From positions 1 through 5,310 of the forward strand of contig JAPHSI010000152.1 in the NCBI GenBank assembly GCA_026193155.1: DNA of 5,310 bases. The letters run 5' to 3'. The notes below the pieces were generated by a model. The model did no database searches. It worked only from the letters and a program-made list of their open reading frames with translations, and was not told the origin of the DNA. Position 1 is the first letter of the stretch; every line of letters begins with the position of its first letter. The DNA is from Sulfurimonadaceae bacterium. GTDB lineage: Bacteria > Campylobacterota > Campylobacteria > Campylobacterales > Sulfurimonadaceae. Position numbers and translations under genes: made by a program. Positions 1 to 5,310 of this stretch are shown in pieces.

Positions 1-801
1 AAAAAGCTCAACTCCAAAAATACCTTGACCGCCTAAACCGTCTGTAATACGTTTTGCAATATCTTGAGCATTCTCTAAGGCTTTTGGGCTCATCTGCATC
101 GGCTGCCATGAAAATACATAGTCCCCATCACGTTGCTCATGCCCGATAGGTTCACAAAAAACTGTCTCTTTGCCGTTTCTTGCAGTAAGAAGTGTAATCT
201 CATAATCAAAATCTACAAATGCTTCAACTATAAGCTCACTTGCATCACCGCGAGCTTCTTTTGCCTCTTCCCAAGAATGAGGAATATCAGCTTCGCTTTT
301 CGCAACACTTTGACCGTGACCTGATGAACTCATAACAGGTTTTATAACAACGGGAAAACCAAGTTCCTTCGCTGCTTCTAAAAGCCCATCCTCTGTTGTT
401 ACAAATTTATAAGGTCCTGTTTTAAGTCCCAAATCTTCCGCGGCAAATGTACGGATATTTTTTCTATTCATTGTTTTAGAGACTGCATCTGCATTAGGAA
501 TAACATTAAATCCTTCTTTCTCTGCTTCAAATAATGCATCTATAGACAAAGCTTCAACTTCAGGTAAAATATAGTCTGGTTTTTCTCTACGGATTATTTC
601 TAAAATAGCATCTTTATTTTGCATATTTACAACGTATGAGCGGTGTGCTACTTGGTGTGCGGGAGCATTTTCATACTTGTCAACAGCTATAGTCTCAAGA
701 CCTAATCTTTGAGCTTCAATAACTACTTCTTTTCCTAGCTCACCTGAGCCGAGTAACATAACTTTTTTTGAGTTTGATTTAAGGGGTGCAGAGAATTGCA
801 T
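1..801 (-). CDS. purT: Formate-dependent phosphoribosylglycinamide formyltransferase (GAR transformylase 2), N-terminal 267 codons, runs off the left edge
   Basis: PurT is a cytoplasmic ATP-grasp enzyme. It makes formyl-GAR from formate, ATP and glycinamide ribonucleotide, the third step of de novo purine synthesis, and replaces the folate-dependent PurN. The frame is open from the ATG at 801 to base 1, giving 267 residues of a protein usually near 390. Visible family motifs are the dinucleotide-like loop VMLLGSGELGKE (14-25), VAHRSYVVNM (51-60), LPEVEAL (79-85), MNRKNIR (111-117), the ATP-binding loop KPVMSSSGHGQS (154-165), IVEAFVDFDYEITLLT (191-206), DGDYVFSWQPMQMSP (225-239) and GIFGVELF (260-267). 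E265 corresponds to the first metal-binding glutamate of E. coli PurT (E267); the second metal ligand and the C-terminal domain lie outside the window. The E. coli loop has SSSGKGQ where this protein has SSSGHGQ, a Lys-to-His change at 162. AGGAA at 807-811 lies 5 nt before the ATG and supports the start. Identification is from recalled similarity to E. coli PurT along the whole visible length. Confidence 0.96.
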   Translation of the reverse strand, partial: MQFSAPLKSNSKKVMLLGSGELGKEVVIEAQRLGLETIAVDKYENAPAHQVAHRSYVVNMQNKDAILEIIRREKPDYILPEVEALSIDALFEAEKEGFNVIPNADAVSKTMNRKNIRTFAAEDLGLKTGPYKFVTTEDGLLEAAKELGFPVVIKPVMSSSGHGQSVAKSEADIPHSWEEAKEARGDASELIVEAFVDFDYEITLLTARNGKETVFCEPIGHEQRDGDYVFSWQPMQMSPKALENAQDIAKRITDGLGGQGIFGVELF

Positions 802-806
802 ATAAA

Positions 807-830
807 TTCCTAATGTAAAATAATTAGGAA
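807..830. repeat. Perfect 8-bp inverted repeat in the purT leader, overlapping its ribosome-binding site
   Basis: TTCCTAAT (807-814) and ATTAGGAA (823-830) are exact reverse complements separated by 8 nt. On the purT strand the downstream arm contains the Shine-Dalgarno AGGAA, and the upstream arm falls where transcription from the -10 box at 831-836 should begin. It could be an operator for a dimeric repressor, or an RNA hairpin hiding the ribosome-binding site in transcripts that read through from flgE. The stem has only two G-C pairs per arm, so RNA stability would be modest. The symmetry is directly visible; the function is inference. Confidence 0.5.
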
Positions 831-838
831 ATTATATC
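831..838 (-). promoter_or_regulatory. Extended -10 promoter (TGATATAAT) for purT
   Basis: Read on the minus strand, positions 839-831 carry TGATATAAT, an ideal TATAAT hexamer preceded by TG in the extended -10 register. The expected transcription start is about 7 nt downstream, near 824, which gives a leader of roughly 23 nt before the purT ATG at 801. There is no recognisable -35 hexamer at the usual spacing (854-859 reads AAACAG on this strand). That is typical of housekeeping promoters in Campylobacterota, where the -35 element is poorly conserved. The position immediately after the flgE terminator-like hairpin supports an independent purT transcription unit. Confidence 0.6.
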
Positions 839-841
839 AAA

Positions 842-868
842 ATAGGATTATTACTGTTTTAATCCTAT
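842..868 (-). terminator. Terminator-like hairpin at the flgE stop codon
   Basis: On the minus strand, ATAGGATTA (868-860) can pair with TAATCCTAT (850-842). The result is a perfect 9-bp stem with a 9-nt loop that contains the flgE stop codon TAA (853-851). Four T residues follow on that strand (842-839). The upstream arm encodes the flgE residues Ile-Gly-Leu. The stem has only two G-C pairs and the T-run is short, so termination is probably partial and some flagellar transcripts may continue into purT. The symmetry is certain; terminator function is a moderate inference. Confidence 0.45.
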
Positions 869-2998
869 AAGAGTTTGAAGTAATTGGTCAGACGTTGTAA
901 TAGTTTTACCGTTTGCTTGGAAACCACGCTGAATAATTATCAGTTGCGTAAGTGATCGTGAAAGGTCAACATTTGAAGCTTCAAGTGCCGATGCCTGCAT
1001 AAATCCACGTCCTGCCGTTGCAGCTGTTCCTATAATAGGCTCACCAGAGTTGGCTGTTTGAATATAAACATTTCCACCCTCAGTTGTAAGACCTTCATTA
1101 TTTGTAAATTTAGCCATACCAATTTGAGCAAGACCAAAACTTCTACCATTTGAGAATGAACCGATTAAAGTACCGCTTTGATCAATTCTAATACCAACTA
1201 AATCACCACCCGTATAACCATCTTGACTTATTCCTGATGTAGTTGACTCACTGTCATAACTAGTCATACCCTCAAATGATCCGGCTGTACCAAAAGAAAG
1301 TTTAACTTGTTGACCTGATGCAGAACCATTGTTACCGCTAAATGAGATATTCGGTGGATCAAAAGAAGCTAGTGAACCATCGTTGTTAAACCTTACTGAA
1401 CCTACTTTTTCATCATATGGTGCAACAGTATCTATAGTAGCAGGTGAAGGTACTGAAATTTTCATAGCCCAAGTAGATCCCGTATTTGAATCTAATGCCG
1501 TTTTTCTAAACTCCATTCTAAGTGTGTGTTTAGAACCCAGTGAATCATATATATCAATAGAACTTGAGTGTGTAGCTACATTTAAACTTTGAGACCTTGC
1601 CTTGCCACCTGAGGCAACATTTAATACTCCACTAAGTCCTGTCACAGAATCACTAAAACGAGGATTTTCTACTACACCTGATCCATCCATAGATGTAATA
1701 GCTGTAACTTGTAAATTAATATCATAATCTTCCGCTGAACCACCCGGGTTTTCTATCTCTATCTTCCCTGAATCACTTACTGCAACCGTAATATTGTTAA
1801 GTAAGCCATCATTATCAATATCTCTAGCTTCATTCTCTAGTGCTTCACGAAAGTCTGCAACTGTTGTAAATGTTTTATCCTGACCTGCTAAAGTTGTTGC
1901 ACTAGTTGGGTTATACTGGTATCTATATGCCGTTTCTTCAACACCTTTTGTGCTTCCCACAGCAAAACCTGAAGAATCTGTAGCACCGACTGCCGTTAAA
2001 CGGATATTATGTGAAGATGATTCACTGTTATTATTATTTACCAAACTCATTAAACCTGTGACACCGTCATATGAAGCATTAATCCCCGTTGTGGAAGATT
2101 GTGCGTCAATAGCCGCTTGAAATACAGCTGCATTTTGCGCTGCCGTATTAGTTGCTAAGGTAGGCTGAGTCGTAATCTGTTTTGTTGAACCATCATCAAG
2201 AGTAAAAGTTATATCTAGCTGTTGACTCCCTGCTGCTACTGCTGCTACACCTGTTTTTGTAGATGATCTAAATGATGCCCAAACACCTTGATCTTCTTGT
2301 AGGGAAAAAGCTTGTCCACTTTCATTAAACATAACACCTAGGTCACCTGACTCTATCGGGTTACCGTTTGCATCAAGAGCAGGTGGTGTAGGAGCAGCAG
2401 GTGCCGGTCCACTTGGAACTGCATATGCAGGAGATATACTGCTAACTTCAGTTCCAGAGTTTAAATTCGCTTTTAACGTTATTCCCTCTGTCGCAGAAGC
2501 TGGTGTAGTTAATCCAGGTGCTATATTTATACTTGTTATTGGTGCTGTTGAGTCAACTTTTCCTGTCGTTTCATTCCTTAGCCAACCTTGTGCAATAAAA
2601 CCGTTGTTATCAACAAAGTTACCATTAGCATCGAATTTAAAATCCCCTGAACGAGTATATTTATACGTACTACCGGCATCGGGAGATACAATAAAAAATC
2701 CGTCCCCTTGAATAGCGACATCTGTATTTTTATCAGAGTTTTGAACAGAACCTTGAGAGAAGATTCTAGTCATAGAACTTACAGTTGTTCCTAGTCCCAC
2801 TTGAACTGGATTTTTACCACCTAAATCTCCTTGTGGAGCTGTGGCAATAGCTTTAGTTTGAGCTAAAAGATCTGAAAAATTTGCACGAGAGTATTTAAAA
2901 CCTACTGTATTTACATTGGCTATATTGTTAGATTCAACATCCATCGCAACTTGATGTGACTGTAGACCGGATACGCCGGAAAAAAGTGATTTTAACAT
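851..2998 (-). CDS. flgE: Flagellar hook protein FlgE, long form (715 aa)
   Basis: This is the structural subunit of the flagellar hook, the curved joint between rod and filament, exported by the flagellar type III system and polymerised under the FlgD cap. The N-terminal D0 rod/hook signature is at 1-45 (LFSGVSGLQSHQVAMDVESNNIANVNTVGFKYSR), followed by DVAIQGDGFFIVSP (93-106) and YTRSGDFKFDANGNFV (114-129). The C-terminal D0 helix ends in SNVDLSRSLTQLIIIQRGFQANGKTITTSDQLLQTLIGLKQ (675-715). The FlgE D2-like core is around 470-620, with HSSSIDIYDSLGSKHTLRMEF (477-497) and GGDLVGIRIDQSGTLIGSFSNGRS (597-620). Residues ~175-450 are a large variable insertion that makes it far longer than the 402-aa E. 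coli protein but close to the ~718-aa H. pylori hook protein. There is no cysteine. A Pro/Ala-rich stretch lies at 195-207 and a DIDNDG loop at 393-398. AAGGA (3005-3009) sits 6 nt before the ATG. A probable sigma-54 promoter lies just upstream. Confidence 0.96.
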   Translation of the reverse strand: MLKSLFSGVSGLQSHQVAMDVESNNIANVNTVGFKYSRANFSDLLAQTKAIATAPQGDLGGKNPVQVGLGTTVSSMTRIFSQGSVQNSDKNTDVAIQGDGFFIVSPDAGSTYKYTRSGDFKFDANGNFVDNNGFIAQGWLRNETTGKVDSTAPITSINIAPGLTTPASATEGITLKANLNSGTEVSSISPAYAVPSGPAPAAPTPPALDANGNPIESGDLGVMFNESGQAFSLQEDQGVWASFRSSTKTGVAAVAAGSQQLDITFTLDDGSTKQITTQPTLATNTAAQNAAVFQAAIDAQSSTTGINASYDGVTGLMSLVNNNNSESSSHNIRLTAVGATDSSGFAVGSTKGVEETAYRYQYNPTSATTLAGQDKTFTTVADFREALENEARDIDNDGLLNNITVAVSDSGKIEIENPGGSAEDYDINLQVTAITSMDGSGVVENPRFSDSVTGLSGVLNVASGGKARSQSLNVATHSSSIDIYDSLGSKHTLRMEFRKTALDSNTGSTWAMKISVPSPATIDTVAPYDEKVGSVRFNNDGSLASFDPPNISFSGNNGSASGQQVKLSFGTAGSFEGMTSYDSESTTSGISQDGYTGGDLVGIRIDQSGTLIGSFSNGRSFGLAQIGMAKFTNNEGLTTEGGNVYIQTANSGEPIIGTAATAGRGFMQASALEASNVDLSRSLTQLIIIQRGFQANGKTITTSDQLLQTLIGLKQ

Positions 2999-3015
2999 TT
3001 TAAATCCTTTTGAAT

Positions 3016-3034
3016 CTATCCCCTTTTGAGATAG
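3016..3034 (-). promoter_or_regulatory. Small hairpin in the predicted flgE leader
   Basis: On the minus strand, CTATCTC (3034-3028) can pair with GGGATAG (3022-3016), with one G-U pair and a 5-nt AAAAG loop. It lies between the predicted transcription start (near 3045) and the flgE Shine-Dalgarno AAGGA (3009-3005). No T-run follows, so it is not a convincing intrinsic terminator. It could stabilise the leader, bind a translational regulator, or be chance; a stem this short is weak evidence. A second minor repeat, ATCTT-N3-AAGAT, lies at 3037-3049. Confidence 0.3.
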
Positions 3035-3053
3035 TTATCTTAGTAAGATGTAT

Positions 3054-3072
3054 AAAGCATTAAGTGTTCCAA
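3054..3072 (-). promoter_or_regulatory. Probable sigma-54 (RpoN) -24/-12 promoter of the long flgE
   Basis: On the minus strand the sequence is TTGGAACACTTAATGCTTT. It matches the RpoN consensus TTGGCAC-N5-TTGC with the invariant GG (3070-3069) and GC (3058-3057) exactly 10 bp apart; the deviations are C-to-A in the -24 element and T-to-A in the -12 element. The predicted start is near 3045, giving a leader of about 47 nt before the flgE ATG. Hook and distal rod genes of H. pylori and Campylobacter are known RpoN/FlgR(FlgSR) targets, so the placement fits. The -24 core TGGAAC lies exactly between the arms of a TTAAGT/ACTTAA dyad (3060-3077). Confidence 0.7.
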
Positions 3073-3083
3073 CTTAAGTAAAT

Positions 3084-4349
3084 TTAGGCATCCATTTCTA
3101 AAGCTTTTTGCATCATTTCATTAGCTGTTGAAACTGATTTAGAATTTGCATCGTATGAACGTTGATATACTATAAGTTCAGTTAAAGCTTGTTCCATAGC
3201 TACATTAGAATTTTCAAGTTTGTATGTCATTACTTTTGCACCGCTTATGTTATTCCCAGATTCGTCTTGCATAAAAAAAGGATCCCCACTATTTACAGAT
3301 TGCATAAAATTTGCACCGCTTGCACGGTCTAAGCCTTGATCGTTTCTAAAATGAAAAACGGCTATTTGTCCAACTGATGACTGATAACCATTTGAAAATG
3401 TCGCTACAACTTCTGCATCTGAATTAATATCATATCCAACCAAATCACCGCCTATACTACCATCAGACATAGAAGAAGATGTTATTTCCGTATTTCCGAT
3501 TGCCGTAATACCGTTATATGATGAACCTAAGCCTATCTCTACGGCTGAGCCGTTATTATCAATAGTAGTTAGTGAACTAGATATCAATAAGCCATCTGAA
3601 TCAAATTTGACTGAACCTGTCTTTGAATCATAAACAATACTGCCGTCTGAATTTTCAGTTCTTGCAGTCACATCCCACTGAGTACCGGGCTGTACTTGAG
3701 GATTTGATTTACTAAAAGAAAGATTTAAATAGTTTAGATTACCTTGAGCATCAACTATATCTGCTCCCATTGTTCTAACTTCATCCTCTATCCCTATATT
3801 TCCAAAAAACTTTACGGAAGTTGTCGCTATAGAAGGATATGTCAATGTCTGTGGAAAACTGAGTTTTTCAACTTCTCCAATATCACCCAATCCAACTTCA
3901 CCCACAACATCCGTAATGGTATTTGAGTCAAAGTCGATATTTCCACCCATAGTTCCAAGTACATGGTAACCTTCTGAAGTAACAAGATTTGAGTTGCTAT
4001 CGAACATAAAATTTCCGGCACGGGTATAAAAGTTTCCTGTTGGATTTGATACACCAAACCATCCTGCACCATCAAGTGCCATATCCGTACTTCTTTCAGA
4101 TAAACTATATGAACCATTTCCTAAGACCATCGAACTAGCTTGTATCTGAGTACCAATTCCTACACTAGAAGGGTTTAAAGAATCTCCACCTTGTGATACC
4201 ATTGCATCTTCAAAAAGATTTGAAAACTCTGCTTTGTAAGCACGAAAACCGGTTGTTGATATATTTGAAATATTATTTGCAGTAATATCAATAGCTGTTT
4301 GTCCTGCACGAAGACCAGACAGACCAGAATAAAAAGCTTGAGTCATCAT
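3084..4349 (-). CDS. flgE: FlgE-family hook protein paralogue, short form (421 aa)
   Basis: This is a second hook-family protein, close to the E. coli FlgE length. The N-terminal D0 signature is FYSGLSGLRAGQTAIDITANNISNISTTGFRAYKAEFSNLF (6-46), followed by DMALDGAGWFGVSNP (89-103) and FYTRAGNFMFDSNSNLVTSEGYHVLG (107-132). The C-terminal D0 helix is NSNVAMEQALTELIVYQRSYDANSKSVSTANEMMQKALEM (380-419). GGDLVGYDINSDAEVVATFSNGYQS (300-324) aligns with the same segment of the long FlgE encoded next door, so the two are paralogues. It lacks the large central insertion of the long form and has no cysteine. It follows flgD by 12 bp, and AAGGA (4359-4363) overlaps the flgD stop, suggesting translational coupling. 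Two ATGs occur in tandem (4349 and 4346); the first has the better spacing of 9 nt. In H. pylori a flgE paralogue (HP0908) likewise follows flgD while the main hook gene is elsewhere. Whether this copy forms a hook segment, a hook-rod junction or a minor subunit cannot be told from sequence. Confidence 0.9.
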   Translation of the reverse strand: MMTQAFYSGLSGLRAGQTAIDITANNISNISTTGFRAYKAEFSNLFEDAMVSQGGDSLNPSSVGIGTQIQASSMVLGNGSYSLSERSTDMALDGAGWFGVSNPTGNFYTRAGNFMFDSNSNLVTSEGYHVLGTMGGNIDFDSNTITDVVGEVGLGDIGEVEKLSFPQTLTYPSIATTSVKFFGNIGIEDEVRTMGADIVDAQGNLNYLNLSFSKSNPQVQPGTQWDVTARTENSDGSIVYDSKTGSVKFDSDGLLISSSLTTIDNNGSAVEIGLGSSYNGITAIGNTEITSSSMSDGSIGGDLVGYDINSDAEVVATFSNGYQSSVGQIAVFHFRNDQGLDRASGANFMQSVNSGDPFFMQDESGNNISGAKVMTYKLENSNVAMEQALTELIVYQRSYDANSKSVSTANEMMQKALEMDA

Positions 4350-4361
4350 AATATGATATCC

Positions 4362-5060
4362 TTAATATACTTCTACAACATCAGCTAATGGAACATAACT
4401 AGACCCAAGTTTAACATAGGCCTCTCCCTCTTCAAATCTTATAGATTCAATTGGGTATGCTCCTAATCTAGAAGTATTTTTCTCTCCGTTTGAACTATAA
4501 TAGACTGAATTTACCCTATAAATACCACTATCAACGGAATTACCATTTGAGTCTTTTCCGTCCCAATCAAATTGATATACACCTGCTTCCATTTTCTCCG
4601 CTACATTACCATCTTCATCTTCAGGCATTTCAATAGGGATTGAAGCAATAGCATTACCTTCTAAATCAGTTATATCAACTGTCCCGTTAGTAATATCCTC
4701 TGAAAAATAAATTTCAAAAGAACTAGGAGTACCCTCATCATGTTTAATGGCATCACTACCAAGATCTGCTCTTTTTCCAATTGCTGATACAGTAGAGAAC
4801 TGTTGTGCATTTGATAAAGAAGCAGCTAAATCATCTAAGGCTTTATTTGTATTTTCAGCTGATTCTAATGAGGCAAGTTGTGAAGTTTGGGTTAAAATCT
4901 TTTCACTGTCCATAGGTTCTGTCGGATCTTGATACTGGAGTTCAACCAATAAAAGTTTCATAAAATCATCTTTACCTAGTACACTTTTATCTTTTGTTGT
5001 AACTGTCTCGGCATATGTACCGTTTGTTGCTAAGTTTTCACCAATTGAATTAATTGCCAT
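4362..5060 (-). CDS. flgD: Flagellar hook capping/scaffolding protein FlgD (232 aa)
   Basis: FlgD sits at the tip of the growing hook and promotes FlgE polymerisation; it is discarded on hook completion. The family signature is at 28-66: LGKDDFMKLLLVELQYQDPTEPMDSEKILTQTSQLASLES. A helical stretch follows (67-97), then a C-terminal beta-rich region with the FlgD Ig-like segment GVYQFDWDGKDSNGNSVDSGIYRV (160-183). The final part, GAYPIESIRFEEGEAYVKLGSSYVPLADVVEVY (200-232), has the spacing expected of the Tudor-like subdomain. Length is normal for the family. The protein is acidic, with a cluster PEDEDGN at 146-152, and has no cysteine or signal peptide, as expected for a type III export substrate. 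It begins 10 bp after the fliK stop, and AAAGGA overlaps that stop codon, so translation of the two is probably coupled. Confidence 0.96.
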   Translation of the reverse strand: MAINSIGENLATNGTYAETVTTKDKSVLGKDDFMKLLLVELQYQDPTEPMDSEKILTQTSQLASLESAENTNKALDDLAASLSNAQQFSTVSAIGKRADLGSDAIKHDEGTPSSFEIYFSEDITNGTVDITDLEGNAIASIPIEMPEDEDGNVAEKMEAGVYQFDWDGKDSNGNSVDSGIYRVNSVYYSSNGEKNTSRLGAYPIESIRFEEGEAYVKLGSSYVPLADVVEVY

Positions 5061-5070
5061 AATATATCCT

Positions 5071-5310
5071 TTATGCGTAGCTTGGAACTACGATTTCAAG
5101 TGAGCTTAAAATCTCTTCATTTTTATCTTCACTGTCAAACTCTTGAAGCATTCTATACTCTTGTCTAGCTTGTTGGTTTTGTTGCTGTGAGCTTTGTTGT
5201 TGCTCACCATTAAAGTTCAATGTAGCATTTTGTATTCCACTATTATTTAACTGAACTTTCAGATCATTTGCATTCATTGCCAGTGCATTTATAGCTACAT
5301 TGTTTGAGCT
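5071..5310 (-). CDS. fliK: FliK-like flagellar hook-length control protein, C-terminal 79 codons only, runs off the right edge
   Basis: The frame is open to base 5310, so the true start is outside the window; the ATG at 5277 is internal. The visible segment, INALAMNANDLKVQLNNSGIQNATLNFNGE (7-36 of the visible part), resembles the end of the FliK C-terminal export-switch domain, in which short strands read like LRVELNPPELGNVEVRL. A Gln-rich stretch follows (GEQQQSSQQQNQQARQ, 35-50), then an acidic tail ending in LEIVVPSYA. FliK is secreted during hook growth, measures its length, and switches the export apparatus from hook to filament substrates through FlhB. Assignment rests on this weak motif plus position directly upstream of flgD, where Campylobacterota carry a fliK gene (HP0906/Cj0041 type). 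Another flagellar protein in this slot is less likely. Confidence 0.72.
   Translation of the reverse strand, partial: SSNNVAINALAMNANDLKVQLNNSGIQNATLNFNGEQQQSSQQQNQQARQEYRMLQEFDSEDKNEEILSSLEIVVPSYA

Noticed and set aside
133..324. Plus-strand 63-codon reading frame
   Set aside because: It lies entirely antisense within the well-conserved purT coding sequence, has a Cys/Phe-rich composition typical of a shadow frame, and has no convincing ribosome-binding site.
1329..1592. Plus-strand 87-codon reading frame opposite flgE
   Set aside because: It is antisense to the conserved D2-like region of FlgE and resembles no recognised protein family.
2024..2042. TTATTATTATT microsatellite as a phase-variable tract
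   Set aside because: It is a trinucleotide run encoding four Asn residues (321-324) in FlgE; length changes would stay in frame, so it would not act as an on/off switch.
3051..3056. TATACA-like sigma-70 -10 box upstream of flgE
   Set aside because: A partial match overlapping the much better sigma-54 element, with no supporting -35 or extended -10; not listed as a separate promoter.
3060..3077. TTAAGT/ACTTAA dyad as a terminator for the short flgE
   Set aside because: The 6-bp, nearly all A-T stem is not followed by a T-run on the minus strand, so intrinsic termination here is unlikely.
3842..4117. Minus-strand 91-codon reading frame in an alternative frame of the short flgE
   Set aside because: It overlaps the real, motif-bearing FlgE frame in full and has no family features of its own.
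4747..4932. Plus-strand 61-codon reading frame opposite flgD
   Set aside because: It is antisense to the FlgD signature region, which is clearly the coding frame.
5071..5277. A free-standing 68-aa gene starting at the ATG at 5277
   Set aside because: The same frame continues open upstream to the window edge (SSNNVAINALA precedes the Met), so this is the end of a longer gene cut by the window, not a small protein.

Overview
The window is an AT-rich, tightly packed bacterial chromosome segment. Every gene lies on the minus strand, so the biological reading order runs from position 5310 down to 1. The flagellar gene order (fliK, flgD, short flgE, long flgE) and the long hook protein, whose N- and C-termini closely resemble the ~718-aa FlgE of Helicobacter pylori as I recall it, point to Campylobacterota (Epsilonproteobacteria). 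A free-living relative such as Sulfurimonas is plausible, but the genus is inference.

Layout in transcription order: (1) the last 79 codons of a FliK-like hook-length regulator (5310-5071); (2) flgD, the hook cap/scaffold (5060-4362); (3) a 421-aa FlgE paralogue (4349-3084); (4) an 85-bp gap with a good match to a sigma-54 (RpoN) -24/-12 promoter and a small hairpin in the predicted leader; (5) a 715-aa FlgE hook protein (2998-851); (6) a 49-bp gap with a terminator-like hairpin straddling the flgE stop codon, an extended -10 promoter and a perfect 8-bp inverted repeat; (7) the first 267 codons of purT, the formate-dependent GAR transformylase of purine synthesis, which runs off the left edge.

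The flagellar genes form a hook-assembly cluster. FlgD caps the growing hook, FlgE subunits polymerise beneath it, and FliK measures hook length and switches export specificity. fliK, flgD and the short flgE are separated by only 10-12 bp, with each ribosome-binding site overlapping or abutting the preceding stop codon, so they look like one translationally coupled operon. The long flgE appears able to be transcribed separately from its own RpoN promoter. purT is a housekeeping gene that lies downstream on the same strand with its own apparent promoter.

I found no mobile elements, tRNA/rRNA genes, CRISPR arrays or obvious signs of horizontal transfer, and no undescribed system. The points worth a second look are the tandem long and short flgE pair, the RpoN promoter between them, and the compact terminator/promoter/inverted-repeat arrangement before purT.
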